A stretch of 64,000 nucleotides of DNA from Prinia subflava. Taxonomy: Eukaryota > Chordata > Aves > Passeriformes > Cisticolidae. Every line of letters begins with the position of its first letter. Position 1 is the first letter of the stretch. Positions 15,968-29,878 of the stretch are shown here, in pieces. The translations under genes and the position numbers were made by a program. The stretch lies in NCBI RefSeq assembly GCF_021018805.1, contig NW_026961087.1, forward strand, positions 90,838 through 154,837. The letters are read 5' to 3'. The notes under the pieces are model-generated. The model made no database searches. It had not been told where the DNA came from and worked only from the letters and a program-made list of their open reading frames with translations.

Positions 15968-18700
15968 CCTAGATGACTAAGTCTCCATGAAAGTGCTCTG
16001 TAACATCAAGCTTTGCTTTTCAGCTTGAACACTGAAGTCTGCATTTGGTTTCAATGTGTTACTTTCTGGAGTTGATCAAATCACAGTTCTTGTCTGTTTG
16101 CTTGTGTTCCCAGGAAAGAGAGAAGCTGCTGCAGACAGTTTTTTGCCTTAGCCACTACTGGCTTCTACACTGCACCGGTTGGTGTCTTTCATGTCCTTAG
16201 AAGAAGAACCAAAGCTGTTACTGCCTAATTTGCTTAATTTCCATGAAAGAGCTCTGTAACATAAAGCTTTGCTTTTCCCAGTGAACAGTGATCTCTGCTT
16301 TTTGTTTCTATGTCGTGCTTTCTGGAGTTGATCAAAACACAATTCTTGTCTGTTTGGTTGTGTTCCCAGGAAGCAGAGAAGCTGCTGCACACACTTATTT
16401 GCCTTTTGCAGTACCGGGTTACACTTTGCACATGGATGTGTTTTCCTTGTCACCACACCAAGAATAAAGGTGGTTACTTCCTATTTGGCTTGATTTTCAT
16501 GAAAGAGCCATGGAACAGAAAACTTTCCTTTGACACTCTACCGCTTGATGTTTCTCATGTCTATAGAGCAGAACCAAAGCTGGTATTGCCTAGATGACTA
16601 AGTCTCCATGAATGTGCTCTGGAACATCAAGCTTTTCTTTTCAGCTTGAACACTGAAGTCTGCATTTGGTTTCAATGTGTTACTTTCTGGAGTTGATCAA
16701 ATCACAGTTCTTGTCTGTTTGTTTGTGTTCCCAGGAAAGAGAGAAGCTGCTGCAGACAGTTTTTTGCCTTAGCCACTACTGGCTTCTACACTGCACCGGT
16801 TGGTGTCTTTCATGTCCTTAGAAGAAGAACCAAAGCTGTTACTGCCTAATTTGCTTAATTTCCATGAAAGAGCTCTGTAACATAAAGCTTTGCTTTTCCC
16901 AGTGAACAGTGATCTCTGCTTTTTGTTTCTATGTCGTGCTTTCTGGAGTTGATCAAAACACAATTCTTGTCTGTTTGGTTGTGTTCCCAGGAAGCAGAGA
17001 AGCTGCTGCACACACTTATTTGCCTTTTGCAGTACCGGGTTACACTTTGCACATGGATGTGTTTTCCTTGTCACCACACCAAGAATAAAGGTGGTTACTT
17101 CCTATTTGGCTTGATTTTCATGAAAGAGCCATAGAACAGAAAACTTTCCTTTGACACTCTACCGCTTGATGTTTCTCATGTCTATAGAGCAGAACCAAAG
17201 CTGGTATTGCCTAGATGACTAAGTCTCCATGAATGTGCTCTGTAACATCAAGCTTTTCTTTTCAGCTTGAACACTGAAGTCTGCATTTGGTTTCAATGTG
17301 TTACTTTCTGGAGTTGATCAAATCACAGTTCTTGTCTGTTTGTTTGTGTTCCCAGGAAAGAGAGAAGCTGCTGCAGACAGTTTTTTGCCTTAGCCACTAC
17401 TAGCTTCTACACTGCACCGGTTGGTGTCTTTCATGTCCTTAGAAGAAGAACCAAAGCTGTTACTGCCTAATTTGCTTAATTTCCATGAAAGAGCTCTGTA
17501 ACATAAAGCTTTGCTTTTCCCAGTGAACAGTGATCTCTGCTTTTTGTTTCTATGTCGTGCTTTCTGGAGTTGATCAAAACACAATTCTTGTCTGTTTGGT
17601 TGTGTTCCCAGGAAGCAGAGAAGCTGCTGCAAACACTTACTTGCCTTTTGCAGTACCGGGTTACACTTTGCACATGGATGTGTTTTCCTTGTCACCACAC
17701 CAAGAATAAAGGTGGTTACTTCCTATTTGGCTTGATTTCCATGAAAGAGCCATGGAACAGAAACCTTTCCTTTGACACTCTACCGCTTGATGTTTCTCAT
17801 GTCTATAGAGCAGAACCAAAGCTGGTATTGCCTAGATGACTAAGTCTCCATGAAAGTGCTCTGTAACATCAAGCTTTGCTTTTCAGCTTGAACACTGAAG
17901 TCTGCATTTGGTTTCAATGTGTTACTTTCTGGAGTTGATCAAATCACAGTTCTTGTCTGTTGGTTTGTGTTCCCAGGAAAGAGAGAAGCTGCTGCAGACA
18001 GTTTTTTGCCTTAGCCACTACTGGCTTCTACACTGCACCAGTTGGTGTCTTTCATGTCCTTAGAAGAAGAACCAAAGCTGTTACTGCCTAATTTGCTTAA
18101 TTTCCATGAAAGAGCTCTGTAACATAAAGCTTTGCTTTTCCCAGTGAACAGTGATCTCTGCTTTTTGTTTCTATGTCGTGCTTTCTGGAGTTGATCAAAA
18201 CACAATTCTTGTCTGTTTGGTTGTGTTCCCAGGAAGCAGAGAAGCTGCTGCACACACTTACTTGCCTTTTGCAGTACCGGGTTACACTTTGCACATGGAT
18301 GTGTTTTCCTTGTCACCACACCAAGAATAAAGGTGGTTACTTCCTATTTGGCTTGATTTCCATGAAAGAGCCATGGAACAGAAAACTTTCCTTTGACACT
18401 CTACCGCTTGATGTTTCTCATGTCTATAGAGCAGAACCAAAGCTGGTATTGCCTAGATGACTAAGTCTCCATGAAAGTGCTCTGGAACATCAAGCTTTGC
18501 TTTTCAGCTTGAACACTGAAGTCTGCATCTGGTTTCAATGTGTTACTTTCTGGAGTTGATCAAATCACAGTTCTTGTCTGTTTGTTTGTGTTCCCAGGAA
18601 AGAGAGAAGCTGCTGCAGACAGTTTTTTGCCTTAGCCACTACTGGCTTCTACACTGCACCGGTTGGTGTCTTTCATGTCCTTAGAAGAAGAACCAAAGCT
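15962..18700. repeat. Array segment of the left-side (T54) variant class
   Basis: Units here keep aagctttgc in A, as does every unit left of the provirus. Units starting 16217 and 16838 carry the cacttatttgcc / gattttcatg / tccatgaatgtg haplotype also seen at 3106, 4969 and 6832. This segment is therefore the direct continuation of the left array. Confidence 0.8.
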
Positions 18701-21700
18701 GTTACTGCCTAATTTGCTTCATTTCCATGAAAGAGCTCTGTAACATAAAGCTTGGCTTTTCCCAGTGAACAGTGATCTCTGCTTTTTGTTTCTATGTCGT
18801 GCTTTCTGGAGTTGATCAAAACACAATTCTTGTCTGTTTGGTTGTGTTCCCAGGAAGCAGAGAAGCTGCTGCACACACTTACTTGCCTTTTGCAGTACCG
18901 GGTTACACTTTGCACATGGATGTGTTTTCCTTGTCACCACACCAAGAATAAAGGTGGTTACTTCCTATTTGGCTTGATTTCCATGAAAGAGCCATGGAAC
19001 AGAAAACTTTCCTTTGACACTCTACCGCTTGATGTTTCTCATGTCTATAGAGCAGAACCAAAGCTGGTATTGCCTAGATGACTAAGTCTCCATGAAAGTG
19101 CTCTGGAACATCAAGCTTTGCTTTTCAGCTTGAACACTGAAGTCTGCATCTGGTTTCAATGTGTTACTTTCTGGAGTTGATCAAATCACAGTTCTTGTCT
19201 GTTTGTTTGTGTTCCCAGGAAAGAGAGAAGCTGCTGCAGACAGTTTTTTGCCTTAGCCACTACTGGCTTCTACACTGCACCGGTTGGTGTCTTTCATGTC
19301 CTTAGAAGAAGAACCAAAGCTGTTACTGCCTAATTTGCTTAATTTCCATGAAAGAGCTCTGTAACATAAAGCTTGGCTTTTCCCAGTGAACAGTGATCTC
19401 TGCTTTTTGTTTCTATGTCGTGCTTTCTGGAGTTGATCAAAACACAATTCTTGTCTGTTTGGTTGTGTTCCCAGGAAGCAGAGAAGCTGCTGCACACACT
19501 TACTTGCCTTTTGCAGTACCGGTTGACACTTTGCACATGGATGTGTTTTCCTTGTCACCACACCAAGAATAAAGGTGGTTACTTCCTATTTGGCTTGATT
19601 TCCATGAAAGAGCCATGGAACAGAAAACTTTCCTTTGACACTCTACCGCTTGATGTTTCTCATGTCTATAGAGCAGAACCAAAGCTGGTATTGCCTAGAT
19701 GACTAAGTCTCCATGAAAGTGCTCTGGAACATCAAGCTTTGCTTTTCAGCTTGAACACTGAAGTCTGCATCTGGTTTCAATGTGTTACTTTCTGGAGTTG
19801 ATCAAATCACAGTTCTTGTCTGTTTGTTTGTGTTCCCAGGAAAGAGAGAAGCTGCTGCAGACAGTTTTTTGCCTTAGCCACTACTGGCTTCTACACTGCA
19901 CCGGTTGGTGTCTTTCATGTCCTTAGAAGAAGAACCAAAGCTGTTACTGCCTAATTTGCTTAATTTCCATGAAAGAGCTCTGTAACATAAAGCTTTGCTT
20001 TTCCCAGTGAACAGTGATCTCTGCTTTTTGTTTCTATGTCGTGCTTTCTGGAGTTGATCAAAACACAATTCTTGTCTGTTTGGTTGTGTTCCCAGGAAGC
20101 AGAGAAGCTGCTGCACACACTTACTTGCCTTTTGCAGTACCGGTTGACACTTTGCACATGGATGTGTTTTCCTTGTCACCACACCAAGAATAAAGGTGGT
20201 TACTTCCTATTTGGCTTGATTTTCATGAAAGAGCCATGGAACAGAAAACTTTCCTTTGACACTCTACCGCTTGATGTTTCTCATGTCTATAGAGCAGAAC
20301 CAAAGCTGGTATTGCCTAGATGACTAAGTCTCCATGAAAGTGCTCTGTAACATCAAGCTTTGCTTTTCAGCTTGAACACTGAAGTCTGCATTTGGTTTCA
20401 ATATGTTACTTTCTGGAGTTGATCAAATCACAGTTCTTGTCTGTTGGTTTGTGTTCCCAGGAAAGAGAGAAGCTGCTGCAGACAGTTTTTTGCCTTAGCC
20501 ACTACTGGCTTCTACACTGCACCGGTTGGTGTCTTTCATGTCCTTAGAAGAAGAACCAAAGCTGTTACTGCCTAATTTGCTTCATTTCCATGAAAGAGCT
20601 CTGTAACATAAAGCTTGGCTTTTCCCAGTGAACAGTGATCTCTGCTTTTTGTTTCTATGTCGTGCTTTCTGGAGTTGATCAAAACACAATTCTTGTCTGT
20701 TTGGTTGTGTTCCCAGGAAGCAGAGAAGCTGCTGCACACACTTACTTGCCTTTTGCAGTACCGGGTTACACTTTGCACATGGATGTGTTTTCCTTGTCAC
20801 CACACCAAGAATAAAGGTGGTTACTTCCTATTTGGCTTGATTTCCATGAAAGAGCCATGGAACAGAAAACTTTCCTTTGACACTCTACCGCTTGATGTTT
20901 CTCATGTCTCTAGAGCAGAACCAAAGCTGGTATTGCCTAGATGACTAAGTCTCCATGAAAGTGCTCTGGAACATCAAGCTTTGCTTTTCAGCTTGAACAC
21001 TGAAGTCTGCATCTGGTTTCAATGTGTTACTTTCTGGAGTTGATCAAATCACAGTTCTTGTCTGTTTGTTTGTGTTCCCAGGAAAGAGAGAAGCTGCTGC
21101 AGACAGTTTTTTGCCTTAGCCACTACTGGCTTCTACACTGCACCGGTTGGTGTCTTTCATGTCCTTAGAAGAAGAACCAAAGCTGTTACTGCCTAATTTG
21201 CTTAATTTCCATGAAAGAGCTCTGTAACATAAAGCTTGGCTTTTCCCAGTGAACAGTGATCTCTGCTTTTTGTTTCTATGTCGTGCTTTCTGGAGTTGAT
21301 CAAAACACAATTCTTGTCTGTTTGGTTGTGTTCCCAGGAAGCAGAGAAGCTGCTGCACACACTTACTTGCCTTTTGCAGTACCGGGTTACACTTTGCACA
21401 TGGATGTGTTTTCCTTGTCACCACACCAAGAATAAAGGTGGTTACTTCCTATTTGGCTTGATTTCCATGAAAGAGCCATGGAACAGAAAACTTTCCTTTG
21501 ACACTCTACCGCTTGATGTTTCTCATGTCTATAGAGCAGAACCAAAGCTGGTATTGCCTAGATGACTAAGTCTCCATGAAAGTGCTCTGGAACATCAAGC
21601 TTTGCTTTTCAGCTTGAACACTGAAGTCTGCATCTGGTTTCAATGTGTTACTTTCTGGAGTTGATCAAATCACAGTTCTTGTCTGTTTGTTTGTGTTCCC

Positions 21701-23668
21701 AGGAAAGAGAGAAGCTGCTGCAGACAGTTTTTTGCCTTAGCCACTACTGGCTTCTACACTGCACCGGTTGGTGTCTTTCATGTCCTTAGAAGAAGAACCA
21801 AAGCTGTTACTGCCTAATTTGCTTCATTTCCATGAAAGAGCTCTGTAACATAAAGCTTGGCTTTTCCCAGTGAACAGTGATCTCTGCTTTTTGTTTCTAT
21901 GTCGTGCTTTCTGGAGTTGATCAAAACACAATTCTTGTCTGTTTGGTTGTGTTCCCAGGAAGCAGAGAAGCTGCTGCACACACTTACTTGCCTTTTGCAG
22001 TACCGGTTGACACTTTGCACATGGATGTGTTTTCCTTGTCACCACACCAAGAATAAAGGTGGTTACTTCCTATTTGGCTTGATTTCTATGAAAGAGCCAT
22101 GGAACAGAAAACTTTCCTTTGACACTCTACCGCTTGATGTTTCTCATGTCTATAGAGCAGAACCAAAGCTGGTATTGCCTAGATGACTAAGTCTCCATGA
22201 AAGTGCTCTGGAACATCAAGCTTTGCTTTTCAGCTTGAACACTGAAGTCTGCATTTGGTTTCAATATGTTACTTTCTGGAGTTGATCAAATCACAGTTCT
22301 TGTCTGTTTGTTTGTGTTCCCAGGAAAGAGAGAAGCTGCTGCAGACAGTTTTTTGCCTTAGCCACTACTGGCTTCTACACTGCACCGGTTGGTGTCTTTC
22401 ATGTCCTTAGAAGAAGAACCAAAGCTGTTACTGCCTAATTTGCTTAATTTCCATGAAAGAGCTCTGTAACATAAAGCTTGGCTTTTCCCAGTGAACAGTG
22501 ATCTCTGCTTTTTGTTTCTATGTCGTGCTTTCTGGAGTTGATCAAAACACAATTCTTGTCTGTTTGGTTGTGTTCCCAGGAAGCAGAGAAGCTGCTGCAC
22601 ACACTTACTTGCCTTTTGCAGTACCGGGTTACACTTTGCACATGGATGTGTTTTCCTTGTCACCACACCAAGAATAAAGGTGGTTACTTCCTATTTGGCT
22701 TGATTTCCATGAAAGAGCCATGGAACAGAAAACTTTCCTTTGACACTCTACCGCTTGATGTTTCTCATGTCTATAGAGCAGAACCAAAGCTGGTATTGCC
22801 TAGATGACTAAGTCTCCATGAAAGTGCTCTGGAACATCAAGCTTTGCTTTTCAGCTTGAACACTGAAGTCTGCATTTGGTTTCAATGTGTTACTTTCTGG
22901 AGTTGATCAAATCACAGTTCTTGTCTGTTTGTTTGTGTTCCCAGGAAAGAGAGAAGCTGCTGCAGACAGTTTTTTGCCTTAGCCACTACTGGCTTCTACA
23001 CTGCACCGGTTGGTGTCTTTCATGTCCTTAGAAGAAGAACCAAAGCTGTTACTGCCTAATTTGCTTAATTTCCATGAAAGAGCTCTGTAACATAAAGCTT
23101 TGCTTTTCCCAGTGAACAGTGATCTCTGCTTTTTGTTTCTATGTCGTGCTTTCTGGAGTTGATCAAAACACAATTCTTGTCTGTTTGGTTGTGTTCCCAG
23201 GAAGCAGAGAAGCTGCTGCACACACTTACTTGCCTTTTGCAGTACCGGGTTACACTTTGCACATGGATGTGTTTTCCTTGTCACCACACCAAGAATAAAG
23301 GTGGTTACTTCCTATTTGGCTTGATTTCCATGAAAGAGCCATGGAACAGAAAACTTTCCTTTGACACTCTACCGCTTGATGTTTCTCATGTCTATAGAGC
23401 AGAACCAAAGCTGGTATTGCCTAGATGACTAAGTTTCCATGAAAGTGCTCTGTAACATCAAGCTTTGCTTTTCAGCTTGAACACTGAAGTCTGCATTTGG
23501 TTTCAATGTGTTACTTTCTGGAGTTGATCAAATCACAGTTCTTGTCTGTTTGTTTGTGTTCCCAGGAAAGAGAGAAGCTGCTGCAGACAGTTTTTTGCCT
23601 TAGCCACTACTGGCTTCTACACTGCACCGGTTGGTGTCTTTCATGTCCTTAGAAGAAGAACCAAAGCT

Positions 23669-26600
23669 GTTACTGCCTAATTTGCTTAATTTCCATGAAA
23701 GAGCTCTGTAACATAAAGCTTTGCTTTTCCCAGTGAACAGTGATCTCTGCTTTTTGTTTCTATGTCGTGCTTTCTGGAGTTGATCAAAACACAATTCTTG
23801 TCTGTTTGGTTGTGTTCCCAGGAAGCAGAGAAGCTGCTGCACACACTTACTTGCCTTTTGCAGTACCGGTTGACACTTTGCACATGGATGTGTTTTCCTT
23901 GTCACCACACCAAGAATAAAGGTGGTTACTTCCTATTTGGCTTGATTTCTATGAAAGAGCCATGGAACAGAAAACTTTCCTTTGACACTCTACCGCTTGA
24001 TGTTTCTCATGTCTATAGAGCAGAACCAAAGCTGGTATTGCCTAGATGACTAAGTCTCCATGAAAGTGCTCTGGAACATCAAGCTTTGCTTTTCAGCTTG
24101 AACACTGAAGTCTGCATTTGGTTTCAATATGTTACTTTCTGGAGTTGATCAAATCACAGTTCTTGTCTGTTTGTTTGTGTTCCCAGGAAAGAGAGAAGCT
24201 GCTGCAGACAGTTTTTTGCCTTAGCCACTACTGGCTTCTACACTGCACCGGTTGGTGTCTTTCATGTCCTTAGAAGAAGAACCAAAGCTGTTACTGCCTA
24301 ATTTGCTTAATTTCCATGAAAGAGCTCTGTAACATAAAGCTTGGCTTTTCCCAGTGAACAGTGATCTCTGCTTTTTGTTTCTATGTCGTGCTTTCTGGAG
24401 TTGATCAAAACACAATTCTTGTCTGTTTGGTTGTGTTCCCAGGAAGCAGAGAAGCTGCTGCACACACTTACTTGCCTTTTGCAGTACCGGGTTACACTTT
24501 GCACATGGATGTGTTTTCCTTGTCACCACACCAAGAATAAAGGTGGTTACTTCCTATTTGGCTTGATTTCCATGAAAGAGCCATGGAACAGAAAACTTTC
24601 CTTTGACACTCTACCGCTTGATGTTTCTCATGTCTATAGAGCAGAACCAAAGCTGGTATTGCCTAGATGACTAAGTCTCCATGAAAGTGCTCTGGAACAT
24701 CAAGCTTTGCTTTTCAGCTTGAACACTGAAGTCTGCATTTGGTTTCAATGTGTTACTTTCTGGAGTTGATCAAATCACAGTTCTTGTCTGTTTGTTTGTG
24801 TTCCCAGGAAAGAGAGAAGCTGCTGCAGACAGTTTTTTGCCTTAGCCACTACTGGCTTCTACACTGCACCGGTTGGTGTCTTTCATGTCCTTAGAAGAAG
24901 AACCAAAGCTGTTACTGCCTAATTTGCTTAATTTCCATGAAAGAGCTCTGTAACATAAAGCTTTGCTTTTCCCAGTGAACAGTGATCTCTGCTTTTTGTT
25001 TCTATGTCGTGCTTTCTGGAGTTGATCAAAACACAATTCTTGTCTGTTTGGTTGTGTTCCCAGGAAGCAGAGAAGCTGCTGCACACACTTACTTGCCTTT
25101 TGCAGTACCGGGTTACACTTTGCACATGGATGTGTTTTCCTTGTCACCACACCAAGAATAAAGGTGGTTACTTCCTATTTGGCTTGATTTCCATGAAAGA
25201 GCCATGGAACAGAAAACTTTCCTTTGACACTCTACCGCTTGATGTTTCTCATGTCTATAGAGCAGAACCAAAGCTGGTATTGCCTAGATGACTAAGTCTC
25301 CATGAAAGTGCTCTGGAACATCAAGCTTTGCTTTTCAGCTTGAACACTGAAGTCTGCATTTGGTTTCAATGTGTTACTTTCTGGAGTTGATCAAATCACA
25401 GTTCTTGTCTGTTGGTTTGTGTTCCCAGGAAAGAGAGAAGCTGCTGCAGACAGTTTTTTGCCTTAGCCACTACTGGCTTCTACACTGCACCGGTTGGTGT
25501 CTTTCATGTCCTTAGAAGAAGAACCAAAGCTGTTACTGCCTAATTTGCTTAATTTCCATGAAAGAGCTCTGTAACATAAAGCTTGGCTTTTCCCAGTGAA
25601 CAGTGATCTCTGCTTTTTGTTTCTATGTCGTGCTTTCTGGAGTTGATCAAAACACAATTCTTGTCTGTTTGGTTGTGTTCCCAGGAAGCAGAGAAGCTGC
25701 TGCACACACTTACTTGCCTTTTGCAGTACCGGGTTACACTTTGCACATGGATGTGTTTTCCTTGTCACCACACCAAGAATAAAGGTGGTTACTTCCTATT
25801 TGGCTTGATTTCCATGAAAGAGCCATGGAACAGAAAACTTTCCTTTGACACTCTACCGCTTGATGTTTCTCATGTCTATAGAGCAGAACCAAAGCTGGTA
25901 TTGCCTAGATGACTAAGTCTCCATGAAAGTGCTCTGTAACATCAAGCTTTGCTTTTCAGCTTGAACACTGAAGTCTGCATTTGGTTTCAATGTGTTACTT
26001 TCTGGAGTTGATCAAATCACAGTTCTTGTCTGTTGGTTTGTGTTCCCAGGAAAGAGAGAAGCTGCTGCAGACAGTTTTTTGCCTTAGCCACTACTGGCTT
26101 CTACACTGCACCGGTTGGTGTCTTTCATGTCCTTAGAAGAAGAACCAAAGCTGTTACTGCCTAATTTGCTTAATTTCCATGAAAGAGCTCTGTAACATAA
26201 AGCTTTGCTTTTCCCAGTGAACAGTGATCTCTGCTTTTTGTTTCTATGTCGTGCTTTCTGGAGTTGATCAAAACACAATTCTTGTCTGTTTGGTTGTGTT
26301 CCCAGGAAGCAGAGAAGCTGCTGCACACACTTACTTGCCTTTTGCAGTACCGGGTTACACTTTGCACATGGATGTGTTTTCCTTGTCACCACACCAAGAA
26401 TAAAGGTGATTACTTCCTATTTGGCTTGATTTCCATGAAAGAGCCATGGAACAGAAACCTTTCCTTTGACACTCTACCGCTTGATGTTTCTCATGTCTAT
26501 AGAGCAGAACCAAAGCTGGTATTGCCTAGATGACTAAGTCTCCATGAAAGTGCTCTGGAACATCAAGCTTTGCTTTTCAGCTTGAACACTGAAGTCTGCA

Positions 26601-29600
26601 TTTGGTTTCAATGTGTTACTTTCTGGAGTTGATCAAATCACAGTTCTTGTCTGTTGGTTTGTGTTCCCAGGAAAGAGAGAAGCTGCTGCAGACAGTTTTT
26701 TGCCTTAGCCACTACTGGCTTCTACACTGCACCGGTTGGTGTCTTTCATGTCCTTAGAAGAAGAACCAAAGCTGTTACTGCCTAATTTGCTTAATTTCCA
26801 TGAAAGAGCTCTGTAACATAAAGCTTGGCTTTTCCCAGTGAACAGTGATCTCTGCTTTTTGTTTCTATGTCGTGCTTTCTGGAGTTGATCAAAACACAAT
26901 TCTTGTCTGTTTGGTTGTGTTCCCAGGAAGCAGAGAAGCTGCTGCACACACTTACTTGCCTTTTGCAGTACCGGGTTACACTTTGCACATGGATGTGTTT
27001 TCCTTGTCACCACACCAAGAATAAAGGTGGTTACTTCCTATTTGGCTTGATTTTCATGAAAGAGCCATGGAACAGAAAACTTTCCTTTGACACTCTACCG
27101 CTTGATGTTTCTCATGTCTATAGAGCAGAACCAAAGCTGGTATTGCCTAGATGACTAAGTCTCCATGAAAGTGCTCTGGAACATCAAGCTTTGCTTTTCA
27201 GCTTGAACACTGAAGTCTGCATTTGGTTTCAATGTGTTACTTTCTGGAGTTGATCAAATCACAGTTCTTGTCTGTTGGTTTGTGTTCCCAGGAAAGAGAG
27301 AAGCTGCTGCAGACAGTTTTTTGCCTTAGCCACTACTGGCTTCTACACTGCACCGGTTGGTGTCTTTCATGTCCTTAGAAGAAGAACCAAAGCTGTTACT
27401 GCCTAATTTGCTTAATTTCCATGAAAGAGCTCTGTAACATAAAGCTTGGCTTTTCCCAGTGAACAGTGATCTCTGCTTTTTGTTTCTATGTCGTGCTTTC
27501 TGGAGTTGATCAAAACACAATTCTTGTCTGTTTGGTTGTGTTCCCAGGAAGCAGAGAAGCTGCTGCACACACTTACTTGCCTTTTGCAGTACCGGGTTAC
27601 ACTTTGCACATGGATGTGTTTTCCTTGTCACCACACCAAGAATAAAGGTGGTTACTTCCTATTTGGCTTGATTTTCATGAAAGAGCCATGGAACAGAAAA
27701 CTTTCCTTTGACACTCTACCGCTTGATGTTTCTCATGTCTATAGAGCAGAACCAAAGCTGGTATTGCCTAGATGACTAAGTCTCCATGAATGTGCTCTGG
27801 AACATCAAGCTTTGCTTTTCAGCTTGAACACTGAAGTCTGCATTTGGTTTCAATATGTTACTTTCTGGAGTTGATCAAATCACAGTTCTTGTCTGTTTGT
27901 TTGTGTTCCCAGGAAAGAGAGAAGCTGCTGCAGACAGTTTTTTGCCTTAGCCACTACTGGCTTCTACACTGCACCGGTTGGTGTCTTTCATGTCCTTAGA
28001 AGAAGAACCAAAGCTGTTACTGCCTAATTTGCTTAATTTCCATGAAAGAGCTCTGTAACATAAAGCTTGGCTTTTCCCAGTGAACAGTGATCTCTGCTTT
28101 TTGTTTCTATGTCGTGCTTTCTGGAGTTGATCAAAACACAATTCTTGTCTGTTTGGTTGTGTTCCCAGGAAGCAGAGAAGCTGCTGCACACACTTACTTG
28201 CCTTTTGCAGTACCGGGTTACACTTTGCACATGGATGTGTTTTCCTTGTCACCACACCAAGAATAAAGGTGGTTACTTCCTATTTGGCTTGATTTCCATG
28301 AAAGAGCCATGGAACAGAAAACTTTCCTTTGACACTCTACCGCTTGATGTTTCTCATGTCTATAGAGCAGAACCAAAGCTGGTATTGCCTAGATGACTAA
28401 GTCTCCATGAAAGTGCTCTGGAACATCAAGCTTTGCTTTTCAGCTTGAACACTGAAGTCTGCATCTGGTTTCAATGTGTTACTTTCTGGAGTTGATCAAA
28501 TCACAGTTCTTGTCTGTTTGTTTGTGTTCCCAGGAAAGAGAGAAGCTGCTGCAGACAGTTTTTTGCCTTAGCCACTACTGGCTTCTACACTGCACCGGTT
28601 GGTGTCTTTCATGTCCTTAGAAGAAGAACCAAAGCTGTTACTGCCTAATTTGCTTCATTTCCATGAAAGAGCTCTGTAACATAAAGCTTGGCTTTTCCCA
28701 GTGAACAGTGATCTCTGCTTTTTGTTTCTATGTCGTGCTTTCTGGAGTTGATCAAAACACAATTCTTGTCTGTTTGGTTGTGTTCCCAGGAAGCAGAGAA
28801 GCTGCTGCACACACTTACTTGCCTTTTGCAGTACCGGGTTACACTTTGCACATGGATGTGTTTTCCTTGTCACCACACCAAGAATAAAGGTGGTTACTTC
28901 CTATTTGGCTTGATTTCCATGAAAGAGCCATGGAACAGAAAACTTTCCTTTGACACTCTACCGCTTGATGTTTCTCATGTCTATAGAGCAGAACCAAAGC
29001 TGGTATTGCCTAGATGACTAAGTCTCCATGAAAGTGCTCTGGAACATCAAGCTTTGCTTTTCAGCTTGAACACTGAAGTCTGCATCTGGTTTCAATGTGT
29101 TACTTTCTGGAGTTGATCAAATCACAGTTCTTGTCTGTTTGTTTGTGTTCCCAGGAAAGAGAGAAGCTGCTGCAGACAGTTTTTTGCCTTAGCCACTACT
29201 GGCTTCTACACTGCACCGGTTGGTGTCTTTCATGTCCTTAGAAGAAGAACCAAAGCTGTTACTGCCTAATTTGCTTAATTTCCATGAAAGAGCTCTGTAA
29301 CATAAAGCTTGGCTTTTCCCAGTGAACAGTGATCTCTGCTTTTTGTTTCTATGTCGTGCTTTCTGGAGTTGATCAAAACACAATTCTTGTCTGTTTGGTT
29401 GTGTTCCCAGGAAGCAGAGAAGCTGCTGCACACACTTACTTGCCTTTTGCAGTACCGGTTGACACTTTGCACATGGATGTGTTTTCCTTGTCACCACACC
29501 AAGAATAAAGGTGGTTACTTCCTATTTGGCTTGATTTCTATGAAAGAGCCATGGAACAGAAAACTTTCCTTTGACACTCTACCGCTTGATGTTTCTCATG

Positions 29601-29878
29601 TCTATAGAGCAGAACCAAAGCTGGTATTGCCTAGATGACTAAGTCTCCATGAAAGTGCTCTGGAACATCAAGCTTTGCTTTTCAGCTTGAACACTGAAGT
29701 CTGCATTTGGTTTCAATATGTTACTTTCTGGAGTTGATCAAATCACAGTTCTTGTCTGTTTGTTTGTGTTCCCAGGAAAGAGAGAAGCTGCTGCAGACAG
29801 TTTTTTGCCTTAGCCACTACTGGCTTCTACACTGCACCGGTTGGTGTCTTTCATGTCCTTAGAAGAAGAACCAAAGCT
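23669..29878. repeat. 10-unit (6,210-bp) super-repeat, copy 1
   Basis: The order of unit variants is: T54 with cggttgac; G54; T54; G54; T54 with gtgattac and aaacctt; two G54 units with gattttcatg; G54; G54 with cttcatttcc; G54 with cggttgac. The following 10 units repeat this order exactly. Further shared markers are tttctatgaaag, caatatgtt and ctgcatctgg at matching offsets. Confidence 0.85.
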